64,000 bases of DNA from Magnetovibrio sp. (lineage in GTDB: Bacteria; Pseudomonadota; Alphaproteobacteria; Rhodospirillales; Magnetovibrionaceae). Shown here piece after piece: positions 38,289 to 46,625 of this stretch; position 1 is the first letter of the stretch, and every line of letters starts with the position of its first letter. The DNA is taken from NCBI RefSeq assembly GCF_036568125.1, contig NZ_DATCTF010000004.1, positions 186,001 to 250,000 of the forward strand. Reading direction: 5' to 3'. The position numbers and the translations under genes are program-made. The notes beneath the pieces were generated by a model that had not been told where the DNA came from, did not search any database, and saw only the letters and a program-made list of their open reading frames with translations.

Positions 38289-38427
38289 GATGTCGTTCAC
38301 CCTCCCGGACAGCGGCGCTGTACAATATTTGAATTGCGCACTTTATATGCTGTTCATTGGTATATGGTTTATCGTGCTTTTCGCCGATCAACAAGCTTGG
38401 CGTTACGTCGCAAACGTCACAGTCCGT

Positions 38428-38883
38428 TTAGATGATGAAATCGAGGCTCTTTCGGCCTTCGCTTTCGATCCCGGATTTGTGCGCGCGGTTGCACATATCA
38501 TCGATGCTGACTTGGTCGAGTTGCTTCATAACCTCGCCTTGCATTTCCAGCCATAACGGACGCACGACCTTGATGCCGAGTTCGGAACCGGCGGTATCTT
38601 GCAATGGGTCGTCGGCGGTTTCCATGCGCCGCACGGCGCGCACGATGTCGCCGATCGAAATCCGGCGGCGTTCTCGCGCCAAACGATAACCGCCACGCGG
38701 GCCGCGTACACCGATCAAAATGTCTTCGCGCACGAGCTGTTGCAGGGCTTGTTCCAAATAGCGCCTGGGGATGTCTTGACGCCGTGTAATTTCACGACTT
38801 TGCACAGGTTCGCTGCCGGCGTGATAAGCGATGTCGAGCACCGCTTCGATCGCAAACAGCATTTTTTTAGATAGTCGCAGCAT
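38428..38883 (-). CDS. Rrf2 family transcriptional regulator
   Basis: Winged-helix regulator of the Rrf2/IscR/CymR family. It shows MLFAIEAVLDIAYHAGSEPV, IPRRYLEQALQQLVREDILIG and VRGPRGGYRLARERRRISIG. The protein has just one Cys (MCNRAHKS), so it lacks the three-Cys Fe-S cluster of IscR/NsrR. Its position 140 bases before cysK suggests a CymR-like control of cysteine metabolism, which is inference. The start has AAGGAA 9 bases upstream. 151 residues is typical. Confidence 0.9.
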   Translation of the reverse strand: MLRLSKKMLFAIEAVLDIAYHAGSEPVQSREITRRQDIPRRYLEQALQQLVREDILIGVRGPRGGYRLARERRRISIGDIVRAVRRMETADDPLQDTAGSELGIKVVRPLWLEMQGEVMKQLDQVSIDDMCNRAHKSGIESEGRKSLDFII

Positions 38884-38907
38884 GACCAGTGATTCCTTAA
38901 ATAGGCT

Positions 38908-39435
38908 TTATTTTATGTTTGTTGAGTCCGGATTGACCGGGTGATGTGTCCCCGTCGACCCAAATCCGCCCGCACCACGCGCGGATGAACTTAAATCTTG
39001 GCTTTCGCGCCAAGTGACGAACGAAACCGGCGCCACCACCATTTGGGCGATGCGCATGCCGCGTTCGATGGTGAAGACCTCGTTTCCGTGATTGATCAAC
39101 AGCACGCAAACTTCTCCGCGATAATCGGCGTCGATGGTGCCGGGTGCGTTCAAAACGGTGACGCCGTGTTTGTTGGCGAGGCCCGAACGCGGTCGCACCT
39201 GGGCCTCGAAACCGGCGGGCAATTCGATGGAAAGGCCGGTCGGCACCAGCGCCCGCTGGCCCGGTTCGATACGCAGGTCTTGAGCCACGGCGGCGAGCAG
39301 GTCGACACCGGCGCTCAACGGCGTGGCGTGTTGGGGCAATGCCAAATCCGCGCCGTGATCCAATCGTTTGACGCCGATTTCGATGCTTTGGTCGCTCATC
39401 GCAAACGTTTCCTGTCTGTGTACGGCGTCATCCAT
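38908..39435 (-). CDS. dut: dUTP diphosphatase
   Basis: Trimeric dUTPase that removes dUTP and supplies dUMP. Motifs in order are SAGVDLLAA (motif 1), [19 protein letters not shown] (2-3), [17 protein letters not shown] (3), [12 protein letters not shown] (4), and the glycine-rich C-terminal [10 protein letters not shown] (5). The ATG at 39435 overlaps the coaBC stop as TGATG. A downstream ATG at 39399 (MSDQSIE) would drop twelve residues that are not part of the fold. It ends the coaBC-dut pair. Confidence 0.96.
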   Translation of the reverse strand: MDDAVHRQETFAMSDQSIEIGVKRLDHGADLALPQHATPLSAGVDLLAAVAQDLRIEPGQRALVPTGLSIELPAGFEAQVRPRSGLANKHGVTVLNAPGTIDADYRGEVCVLLINHGNEVFTIERGMRIAQMVVAPVSFVTWRESQDLSSSARGAGGFGSTGTHHPVNPDSTNIK

Positions 39436-40682
39436 CAGGCGCGCTCGCCGGGTTTGCTGGCATCCGCGTGCGACGCGATGTGTTCGGCGATGCGTCCTGC
39501 CAGTTGTGCGGCCACGGCGGTTTTGGATTGGTTGGGCCAGTCTTCGACCCCGGTGCGCGTCACCAGATGCACGGTGTTGTCATCACCGCCAAAGGTTCCG
39601 GTTTCGGGCGAAACGTCGTTGGCGCAAATCCAATCGCAGCCCTTTTTGGCCAATTTGGCGCGGGCGTATTCGATGACATTTTCCGTTTCCGCAGCGAATC
39701 CGACCACCAGGCGCGGCCGATGGGGGCCTGGACGCGACACCCCGGCCAAAATATCGGGGTTTTCAACCATGTCGAAGCTGGGCGCGGTGCCACCCGCAGC
39801 GGCGATGGGGTCTTTTTTCAGCTTTTGCGTCGCTTCGCCGGCGACCCGCCAGTCGGCGACGGCGGCGGCGCAGACCGCGATGTCGGCGGGTAAATGCTCA
39901 TCGACGGCACGCTGCATGTCGCGCGCGCTTTCAACATGAACGGTCTTCACGCCAACCGGATCGGGCAAGTTGACCGGTCCCGAAATCAGCGTGACGCGCG
40001 CGCCAAGACGTTGCAGCGCCGCTGCGATGGCGTGGCCTTGCTTACCGCTGGAGCGATTGGCGATGTAGCGCACCGGATCGATAGCTTCGAGTGTCGGGCC
40101 GCTGGTGACGATGGCGGAAAAGCCGTTCAGGGGCGCGGCGGCGTCGAAATGGGCATTCAGCGCCATCACGATATCCTCGGGCTCGGCCATGCGGCCTTCG
40201 CCCCACTCACCGCACGCCATCTCGCCTTCGTCGGGGCCGATCATCTTGACGCCGCGCATCTTCAGCAATTCGACATTGGACCGTGTCGCGGCGTGTTCCC
40301 ACATCCGCACGTTCATGGCGGGGGCGGCCAGTACCGGCTTGTCGGTGGCGAGCAACAGCGTGGTGGCGAGATTGTCGGCAAGACCGTGGGCCATCTTCGC
40401 CAAGGTGTTGGCCGTTGCAGGAGCGACCAGCACCACATCGGCTTCGCGAGAGAGGTTGATGTGGCCCATTTCGTGTTCATCGGTCAGGGAAAACAAGTCG
40501 GTGTAGACTTTATCACCCGAAAGGCTCGCCAACGTCAGCGGCGTGACGAATTGCTCGGCACCTTTGGTCAGCACGCAACGTACGCTGGCGCCAGCCTTGG
40601 TCAGTTGGCGCACAAGGTCCGGAGTCTTATAAGCGGCGATACCGCCCGTGACGATCAAAAGGATACGTTTGGCGTTCAGCAC
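39435..40682 (-). CDS. coaBC: Bifunctional CoaBC (phosphopantothenoylcysteine synthetase/decarboxylase)
   Basis: Two steps of coenzyme A synthesis. The N-terminal CoaC flavoprotein (about 1-180) has [40 protein letters not shown], and [17 protein letters not shown] with the catalytic His/Asn. CoaB (about 185-405) has [29 protein letters not shown] and [17 protein letters not shown]. The GTG at 40682 is chosen because the fold begins three residues later. An upstream ATG would add about 25 residues with no similarity, overlapping a DnaA box. 416 residues is normal. Confidence 0.94.
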   Translation of the reverse strand: MLNAKRILLIVTGGIAAYKTPDLVRQLTKAGASVRCVLTKGAEQFVTPLTLASLSGDKVYTDLFSLTDEHEMGHINLSREADVVLVAPATANTLAKMAHGLADNLATTLLLATDKPVLAAPAMNVRMWEHAATRSNVELLKMRGVKMIGPDEGEMACGEWGEGRMAEPEDIVMALNAHFDAAAPLNGFSAIVTSGPTLEAIDPVRYIANRSSGKQGHAIAAALQRLGARVTLISGPVNLPDPVGVKTVHVESARDMQRAVDEHLPADIAVCAAAVADWRVAGEATQKLKKDPIAAAGGTAPSFDMVENPDILAGVSRPGPHRPRLVVGFAAETENVIEYARAKLAKKGCDWICANDVSPETGTFGGDDNTVHLVTRTGVEDWPNQSKTAVAAQLAGRIAEHIASHADASKPGERA

Positions 40683-40728
40683 GGCCTGGGGAATCCAAAC
40701 TAAAGCTCTACGAATTACGAAAAATTGG

Positions 40729-40737
40729 TGTGGATAA
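40729..40737 (-). promoter_or_regulatory. Consensus DnaA box upstream of coaBC
   Basis: TGTGGATAA on the plus strand equals TTATCCACA on the minus strand, about 47 bases upstream of the chosen coaBC start. A single consensus box in a promoter region may be chance or a DnaA-controlled promoter. Confidence 0.4.
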
Positions 40738-40826
40738 GTTAAAGGCCCATAACCCACAGCGCAAGTGTTATTTAAAGGAAATTGCGTATATTGTGTGAAA
40801 TTAGAATAGCTACACTGTAGCGCGCA

Positions 40827-42362
40827 TTAAAAGGCGGTAAGGCCCAATATCGCGGCACCAATGGCGACCAGGACCACAGCCGGGGCAAACCAACCGTTGC
40901 GCTGGCGATTGCCGCGCAATTGCGCGACGGTGTCTGGATGCAGCTTGAGGCCGTGTTCGTCGAACTGGCTTAACGCGTTTTCAAGTCCTTTAACGACGGC
41001 AGGTAAGCGTTTCAGCACGTCGAGCGTTTGTTGCGCGGCTTCCTGCAGGCGCGCTTCGGGGCCGAGATTGGCGCGCATCCAGGCTTCGATCAGCGGCCGG
41101 GCGATCAGCCACATGTTGGCATCAGGCGCCAAGCGTCGACCCGTCCCTTCGGCCACCAGCATGGTTTTTTGCAGCAACAGCAATTGCGGCTGGGTTTCCA
41201 TTTCGAAAACCTCGGTGATCTGGAACAATTGACCCAACAAACGAGCGATGGAGATTTCATTTTGCGGGCGGTCCAAGATCGGTTCGGCGATGGACCGGCA
41301 CGCGTGGGTGAACTCTTCGATAGGTTGGTGTTTGGGGATCCAGCCCGCTTCAAAATGCACTTCGGCGGCGCGGCGGTAATCGCGGGTCAGAAACGACATC
41401 AACAATTCCGCCAGATGACGGCGCGAAGTGCGGTCAAGCCGCCCCATGATGCCGAAATCGACGATGGCTATAGCGCCGTCCGGCAGCACGAAAAGGTTGC
41501 CGGGATGCATGTCGCCGTGGAAAAAGCCGTCGCGAAACGCTTGGTAAAAGAACGTCTCTGCGGTTTTGCGCAAAACCTCGTGGGGGTTGTGCCCTGCGGC
41601 TTTGATGGCGTCGATGTCGCCGAACGGGATACCGTAAACGCGCTGGGTGCACATGATGCGCTGGCCGGTGCGCAGCCAGTCGATGGACGGCACAAAGACG
41701 TTCCCGTCGCCGGCAAAGTTTTCGCGCATCTCATCGGCGGCGGCGGCCTCGAAGCGTAGATCCATTTCCATTTCCACGGAACGCGCCAGCGTCGACACGG
41801 TTTCGACCGGTTTTAGGCGGCGCAATTCGGGACGGGCGCGTTGCAACAACCGCGCACCCCAAAAAAACAGCTCCAAATCGTTCTTGAACGCGTCTTCGAT
41901 GCCGGGACGCAGGATTTTCACCGCGACTTCTTCACCATCGGTGGTGACAGCGAAATGCACCTGGGCGATGGACGCAGCGGCGATGGCCTCGTCGTCGAAA
42001 TGGGAAAACAGATCATCGACAGGCCGACCGAATTCGGCCTCGATGGCGGCGCGAGCCTCGGCGCCGGAAAATGGCGGCAGCTTGTCTTGCAGCTTGGACA
42101 AGTCGGCGGCCATTTCTTCACCCAACAGGTCCGAGCGGGTCGACAACATCTGACCGACCTTGATGAAGCTCGGGCCCATGTCTTGGAACGCACGCGCCAA
42201 GCGCTCGCCGGGACGGCCGGGCGCGCGACGGCTGGAGATCAACTTGGCGAACAGCACCACCCCGGGGGCGAGTTGCAGGCGTTCGAGAATGAACAGCGCA
42301 TCGTGCCGCGCCAAGGTGCGCGCGATCGACAACAGACGAAGAATGTGACGGAGGGCTTGCAA
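40827..42362 (-). CDS. ubiB: UbiB-family ubiquinone biosynthesis ATPase/kinase-like protein
   Basis: Atypical ABC1/ADCK kinase-like protein needed for ubiquinone synthesis, anchored by C-terminal hydrophobic helices (VVLVAIGAAILGLTAF). Family KxGQ motif: GPSFIKVGQMLSTR near residue 70. Nucleotide-binding signatures are SIAQVHFAVTTDGEEVAVKILRPG, a GFFHGDMHPGNLFVLPDGAI segment (catalytic Asp/Asn) and VDFGIMGRLD (DFG-like). 511 residues is usual. It is encoded with ubiE 12 bases upstream. Confidence 0.95.
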   Translation of the reverse strand: MQALRHILRLLSIARTLARHDALFILERLQLAPGVVLFAKLISSRRAPGRPGERLARAFQDMGPSFIKVGQMLSTRSDLLGEEMAADLSKLQDKLPPFSGAEARAAIEAEFGRPVDDLFSHFDDEAIAAASIAQVHFAVTTDGEEVAVKILRPGIEDAFKNDLELFFWGARLLQRARPELRRLKPVETVSTLARSVEMEMDLRFEAAAADEMRENFAGDGNVFVPSIDWLRTGQRIMCTQRVYGIPFGDIDAIKAAGHNPHEVLRKTAETFFYQAFRDGFFHGDMHPGNLFVLPDGAIAIVDFGIMGRLDRTSRRHLAELLMSFLTRDYRRAAEVHFEAGWIPKHQPIEEFTHACRSIAEPILDRPQNEISIARLLGQLFQITEVFEMETQPQLLLLQKTMLVAEGTGRRLAPDANMWLIARPLIEAWMRANLGPEARLQEAAQQTLDVLKRLPAVVKGLENALSQFDEHGLKLHPDTVAQLRGNRQRNGWFAPAVVLVAIGAAILGLTAF

Positions 42363-42374
42363 CGGTCTACTCGC

Positions 42375-43187
42375 TTAGGTGCGCCATGCGCTGTGAATGC
42401 AGGCGATACCGCCGGTCAGGTTTTCGTAATTGACCACGTCCAGCCCGGCATCCTCGATCATCGCCTTGAAGGTTTCCTGATCGGGGAAGCGGCGAATGGA
42501 TTCGGCCAGATACTGGTAAGAATCGCGATCATCCGCCACCACTTCGCCGATTTTCGGCAACAGCGAAAACGAATAGGTGTCGTAAATCGCGCCGAGACCG
42601 GGAGCCACAACCTTGGAAAATTCCAAACACAAAAAATGTCCGCCGGGCTTGAGCACGCGGCGCGCTTCGCGCAGGGCGCGGTCGATGTGGGTGACGTTGC
42701 GGATACAGAACGCGATGGTATAGGCGTCAAACGTGGCGTCTTCGAACGGCAGTTCTTCGGCGTTGCCTTGCATCCACTGAATGCCGGTCAGCGATCCGCG
42801 GTCGATGGCGCGGTCGCGCCCGACTTGCAGCATTTCGTCGTTGATGTCGAACACCGTGACATCGTCGCCGCCGGCATCGAGATACTTGAACGCGATGTCG
42901 CCGGTTCCGCCGCCGACGTCGAGCAGCTTTTGCCCAGCGTGGGGACGCAGCTTTTCGATCAAGCGGTTCTTCCACAGGCGGTGCACGCCCATGCTCATCA
43001 AATCGTTCATCAAGTCGTACTTGGACGCGACGTTGTTGAAAACGCCGCGGACCATTTCGACCTTGTCCTCTTCACGCACGGTCTTGTAACCGAAGTGCGT
43101 GGTGGACTCGCCCGGCTGAATGGCTTCGGGCTGGATGATTTCGGGTTCGGGTGTTTTTTGTGTATTGGTGCTCATGCGCGGAACCAT
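42375..43187 (-). CDS. ubiE: Ubiquinone/menaquinone biosynthesis C-methyltransferase UbiE
   Basis: SAM-dependent methyltransferase acting on the demethylated quinone ring. Motifs include MNDLMSMGVHRLWKNRLIEKL, the SAM site KLLDVGGGTGDIAFKYL near residue 85, NAEELPFEDATFDAYTIAF and the C-terminal LTGGIACIHSAWR. The start at 43187 has TAGG before it. MSTNTQ four residues later (43175) is an alternative. It leads a ubiE-ubiB pair divergent from mutM. Confidence 0.95.
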   Translation of the reverse strand: MVPRMSTNTQKTPEPEIIQPEAIQPGESTTHFGYKTVREEDKVEMVRGVFNNVASKYDLMNDLMSMGVHRLWKNRLIEKLRPHAGQKLLDVGGGTGDIAFKYLDAGGDDVTVFDINDEMLQVGRDRAIDRGSLTGIQWMQGNAEELPFEDATFDAYTIAFCIRNVTHIDRALREARRVLKPGGHFLCLEFSKVVAPGLGAIYDTYSFSLLPKIGEVVADDRDSYQYLAESIRRFPDQETFKAMIEDAGLDVVNYENLTGGIACIHSAWRT

Positions 43188-43234
43188 ATACCTATATGGC
43201 TTTGTAAAAAAGCCTCAAGGTGATAGTGAGAAGC

Positions 43235-44080
43235 ATGCCTGAGCTGCCCGAAGTCGAAACCGTTCGCCGTGGACTGGCCCCCGTGATGGAAGGGGCCGTT
43301 TTCGCGCGCGTTCAGCTACGCCGGGCGGACTTGCGCATCCCGTTTCCCAAGGACTTCATCCAACGCCTGGAAGGCGCGTCGATCGTCACGGTGGGGCGGC
43401 GATCCAAATACCTTCTTATACAGACGCAAAAAGATACGTTGATTTGGCACCTCGGCATGTCGGGCCAGGTGCGCATCTACGCCCCCGGCGATACGGTCGC
43501 ACCGGTGGGCAAGCACGACCATGTGCAGTTCGACCTGAACACCGGCGCGCATATCGTTTTCACCGACCCGCGCCGCTTTGGTTTGATGGATCTGTGCGCC
43601 ACCGATGCGCTCGCCGATCATCGGCTGATCCGATCCATCGGGCCGGAACCGCTGGGCAACGCCTTTTCCGGCCCGGTCTTGGCGCAGGCGCTGAAAGGAA
43701 AGCGCGTGGCGATCAAGCAAGCCATCATGGATGCCCGGGTGGTGTGCGGGGTCGGCAACATCTATGCGTCGGAAAGTTTGTATCGCGCCGGCATTTCGCC
43801 CAAGCGCGCCGCGGGCACGGTCCAGGGCGGGCGGGCGGAAAAGCTCGCGACCGCGATCAAGGCCATTTTGAACGAAGCCATCCAGGCCGGTGGCTCGACC
43901 TTGAAAGATCATCGCACCACCGACGGCGGTCTGGGATATTTTCAACACAATTTCGCGGTATACGACCGTGCGGGCCAGGCGTGTCCGGGATGCGATTGTG
44001 ATGTTTCAAAGACAGGGGGCATTCAGCGCTTGGAACAAGGCGGGCGCTCCACCTATTATTGTCCGCGCAAACAACGCTAG
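43235..44080 (+). CDS. mutM: Formamidopyrimidine-DNA glycosylase (Fpg/MutM)
   Basis: Base-excision repair enzyme for 8-oxoguanine. The ATG at 43235 is required because the catalytic Pro must be residue 2 (PELPEVETVRRG), with Glu3. The catalytic Lys is in TVGRRSKYLLIQ (near 57) and the helix-two-turn-helix lies near YASESLYRAGISPKRAAG. The C-terminal zinc finger is unusual. It begins CPGCDCD rather than a Cx4C type, and the last cysteine of the terminal CPxC is Lys (YYCPRKQR). Zinc could instead be held by the extra Cys. 281 residues is normal. Confidence 0.95.
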   Translation: MPELPEVETVRRGLAPVMEGAVFARVQLRRADLRIPFPKDFIQRLEGASIVTVGRRSKYLLIQTQKDTLIWHLGMSGQVRIYAPGDTVAPVGKHDHVQFDLNTGAHIVFTDPRRFGLMDLCATDALADHRLIRSIGPEPLGNAFSGPVLAQALKGKRVAIKQAIMDARVVCGVGNIYASESLYRAGISPKRAAGTVQGGRAEKLATAIKAILNEAIQAGGSTLKDHRTTDGGLGYFQHNFAVYDRAGQACPGCDCDVSKTGGIQRLEQGGRSTYYCPRKQR

Positions 44081-44120
44081 GATCCGGATCCTGTCTCAAG
44101 GCGCGTAAGGTAGGCTATAA

Positions 44121-44486
44121 ATGCGATCGACGATTTTTTCTTTGGCTGCGGTGGTTGCGGTTGTGCTGGCGGTGTCCAGCCACGCCGCCGAACAATCACG
44201 CTTTTCCAGCGTTATCGACGACTTGCCGCTGATGGACCAGATGGTCGAAGCCGACGACGGCATGACCTTCACCACGCCCGCCGGGCGCATCGCCAACGTC
44301 GAGGCGACCACGACGCTCAGTCGTAAAGAGGTGCTGGACTTTTACGCCGCGACCTTGCCGCAGTTGGGTTGGACCAAAACCGCCGCCGCGACGTTCGTGC
44401 GCGAAGGCGAAATGCTCAACGTGACGTTTGAACAAACCGGATCGGCGATGACCGTGCGCTTCGCCATTTTGCCCTCCAAAAATTAA
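44121..44486 (+). CDS. Small exported protein of unknown function
   Basis: 121 residues with a clear signal peptide (MRSTIFSLAAVVAVVLAVSSHAAEQ). The mature part shows TPAGRIANVEATTTLSRKEVLDFYAATLPQLGW, a pattern of beta strands with one helix, and ends FAILPSKN. I do not recognise a named family. The arrangement (helix with FYAATLPQLGW) resembles small periplasmic proteins of unknown role. It lies between mutM and the enoyl-CoA hydratase, on the same strand and within 40 bases of both, so it may share their transcript. Confidence 0.75.
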   Translation: MRSTIFSLAAVVAVVLAVSSHAAEQSRFSSVIDDLPLMDQMVEADDGMTFTTPAGRIANVEATTTLSRKEVLDFYAATLPQLGWTKTAAATFVREGEMLNVTFEQTGSAMTVRFAILPSKN

Positions 44487-44512
44487 TGCCCCCTCAAACC
44501 GGAGTTTCATGC

Positions 44513-45289
44513 ATGACCTTCGAAAACATCCTCACGGAGGTTAAGGACAACATTGCCGTCATCACCTTCAACCGTCCCGAAGCCCTGAACGCGCTGAACG
44601 CCAAAATGGTCGGTGAAATGGGCCGGGCCCTGGATCAGTTCGAAGCCGACGACAATGTCCATGTCATCGTTCTGACCGGATCGGAAAAGGCTTTCGCGGC
44701 GGGCGCGGACATCAAAGAGATGGCGAACAAGACCTTTAACGACGCTTATCTTGGTGATTTCATCTCCGGCCCGTGGGAACGCATCGACAGCTGTCACAAG
44801 CCGGTGATCGCAGCGGTGTCGGGCTTTGCGCTCGGCGGCGGGTGCGAGATGGCGATGATGTGCGATCTGATCGTGGCGTCGGAAACGGCCAAATTCGGCC
44901 AGCCGGAAATCACCCTCGGCATCGTTCCGGGTATCGGCGGTACCCAGCGGCTGACCCGTGCGGTGGGCAAGGCCAAGGCCATGGACATGGTGCTGACCGG
45001 GCGCATGATGGATGCCCGCGAGGCCGAGTCTTCGGGCCTGGTGGCGCGGGTGGTGGAAAAAGACAAGCTGATGGACGAAGCCATGGCCATGGCCAAAACC
45101 ATCGCAAGCTTCTCGCGTTCGACCGTGATGATGGCCAAGGAATCCGTCAAACGCTCGTTCGAGACCACCCTGAGCGAAGGCGTGCGGTTCGAGCGACGCT
45201 TGTTCCACGCGTGCTTCGCCACCTATGACCAAAAGGAAGGCATGGCGGCATTTATCGAAAAGCGAAAGCCGAAATTCGAAAACCGCTGA
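44513..45289 (+). CDS. Enoyl-CoA hydratase
   Basis: Crotonase-fold hydratase, likely beta-oxidation of fatty acids. The oxyanion-hole motif is AFAAGADIKEM and ALGGGCEMAMMCDL. The two catalytic Glu are in FGQPEITLGIVPGIGGTQRL (and the earlier E in GGCEM). 258 residues is normal and closest to the short-chain EchA/FadB1x type. The ATG at 44513 has GGAG 8 bases upstream. No acyl-CoA dehydrogenase or thiolase gene is next to it, so the specific pathway is unclear. Confidence 0.92.
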   Translation: MTFENILTEVKDNIAVITFNRPEALNALNAKMVGEMGRALDQFEADDNVHVIVLTGSEKAFAAGADIKEMANKTFNDAYLGDFISGPWERIDSCHKPVIAAVSGFALGGGCEMAMMCDLIVASETAKFGQPEITLGIVPGIGGTQRLTRAVGKAKAMDMVLTGRMMDAREAESSGLVARVVEKDKLMDEAMAMAKTIASFSRSTVMMAKESVKRSFETTLSEGVRFERRLFHACFATYDQKEGMAAFIEKRKPKFENR

Positions 45290-45354
45290 ACCGGGCGTTG
45301 GATGCCCGGGGTTTACAGGAATGAAAAAGGCCTCAAAAACAGCTTCAATGGGGC

Positions 45355-45383
45355 TTGACGGGTGCGGCGGAGCCCTCTATAAA
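45355..45383 (+). promoter_or_regulatory. Sigma-70-type promoter of rpsT
   Basis: TTGACG (45355-45360) and TATAAA (45378-45383) have the ideal 17-base spacing, 46 bases before the rpsT start codon. Confidence 0.7.
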
Positions 45384-45429
45384 CCGCGCTTCCGTTCGAA
45401 CATGCGTTCAACGCAAAGGTTTTAAAAAA

Positions 45430-45693
45430 ATGGCAAATCACAAGTCCGCTAAAAAGCGTATCCGTCAAACCATCCGTCGTGCCGACGTTAACGGCGCGCG
45501 TCGTTCCAGCGTCCGCACCGCCATCAAGGCTGTGGAAAGCGCCATCGCAGCCGGCGACAAGCCTGCCGCCGAAGCCGCTTTGAAGGCCGCCGAACCGACC
45601 ATGATGCGCGGCGCCCAATTGGGCGTGTTCCACAAGAACACCGTCGCACGCAAGGTTTCGCGTCTCAGCGCAGGCATCAAAGCCCTCGCCTAA
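45430..45693 (+). CDS. rpsT: 30S ribosomal protein S20
   Basis: Ribosomal protein that binds the 5' domain of 16S rRNA. The 87 residues begin [17 protein letters not shown] and contain [19 protein letters not shown] and [16 protein letters not shown], all typical of S20. The ATG at 45430 follows the promoter and a purine-rich stretch. Its position ahead of dnaA is common in alphaproteobacteria. Confidence 0.97.
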   Translation: MANHKSAKKRIRQTIRRADVNGARRSSVRTAIKAVESAIAAGDKPAAEAALKAAEPTMMRGAQLGVFHKNTVARKVSRLSAGIKALA

Positions 45694-45760
45694 GTCCGCG
45701 ACCTGAGGCGTTCGCCTCGCGCTATATCTTTTGCCGGACTTCGGTCCGCGCACGCAATTT

Positions 45761-45797
45761 AAGCCGCACGTCTGCCTGTCGGATGTGCGGCTTTTTT
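45761..45797 (+). terminator. Rho-independent terminator after rpsT
   Basis: AAGCCGCAC/GTGCGGCTT (45761-45769 with 45785-45793), followed by TTTT. A separate CGGAC-TTCG-GTCCG hairpin lies at 45735-45748. Confidence 0.9.
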
Positions 45798-46625
45798 GTG
45801 CTCGACATGAGCCGTCCGGATCTTTCGTTCGGCGTGCCGCTAACGTGTGAAAAGACGAACGCCGCATCGAGTCATACGCGGTGATTTTGTGAATAGTCCA
45901 AGTATAGTAAAAGTCTTCGCGGCTGTGTAGTCCGAACGTCCTAAGTCAATTGGTCAGCGCCAGCATATGGGGTGCATCTGGGTGGTTTGGTCCATATGTT
46001 GTGGGTTCAGAGGTGATTCCGCCACAAGGCGATTTTTCCTCAATTTACCGCAGTTTTCCACTCCCTGTGGATAGCGTGGATGGATTCCCGGGCGGTCTTT
46101 GAGTCAAGTTAATTTTTTTGCCTGTTCCCCTTTCGGTCTTGTTGAAACGTGCTCGAGAGGTCTCTAGTATCACACCTCGTCAACAGGGCGGGCAGACCCT
46201 GGTTCAGTAAATCTGGAAGTAGTTGATTGAAAAGAGGAATGAGGTTTCTTTGACTGTAAAACTCTTGCGGTCTGTAACTGACAAGGGAAAATCCAGAATT
46301 ACTTAAGCACTGAAGTAATTGACCCCCTGATACAAAATAAAAAAATATATGCTCTTGAGCCTGTTTAAGGGCCAGTTCGGCGTTTCAGTTCCGATGTTCA
46401 TCGGGTGCCGGCGGGGAAGAAACGTACTATTTTGAGGCGCCTAGTAAAAATGATGAAAAGTGAATCGTTGTCCGTAACATCGGCGTGTCCTGGGGGCGCG
46501 AATGCTGTCGGCACAGGGGCCGGGGCGCAAGAACGCCCGTTCCTAAGTTTGCACCGGGTCTGGACGAAAACCTCCGAGCCTCAAAATGATCAGTTGTTTT
46601 TGACCCAAGGCGGGGGAATTTATCG
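45798..46625 (+). other. Long non-coding region before dnaA, possible oriC/dnaA promoter
   Basis: About 830 bases hold no convincing gene. DnaA-box-like nonamers are TGTGAATAG (45888-45896) and TGTGGATAG (46066-46074), each one base from TTATNCACA in reverse. An 8-bp inverted repeat AATTACTT/AAGTAATT lies at 46297-46320. AT-rich tracts are at 46108-46120 and 46333-46350. GANTC sites occur at about 45869, 46014, 46083, 46101 and 46462. These fit a dnaA control region or an origin. An origin is not proven: alphaproteobacterial origins are often elsewhere (for example near hemE or parAB). Confidence 0.4.
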
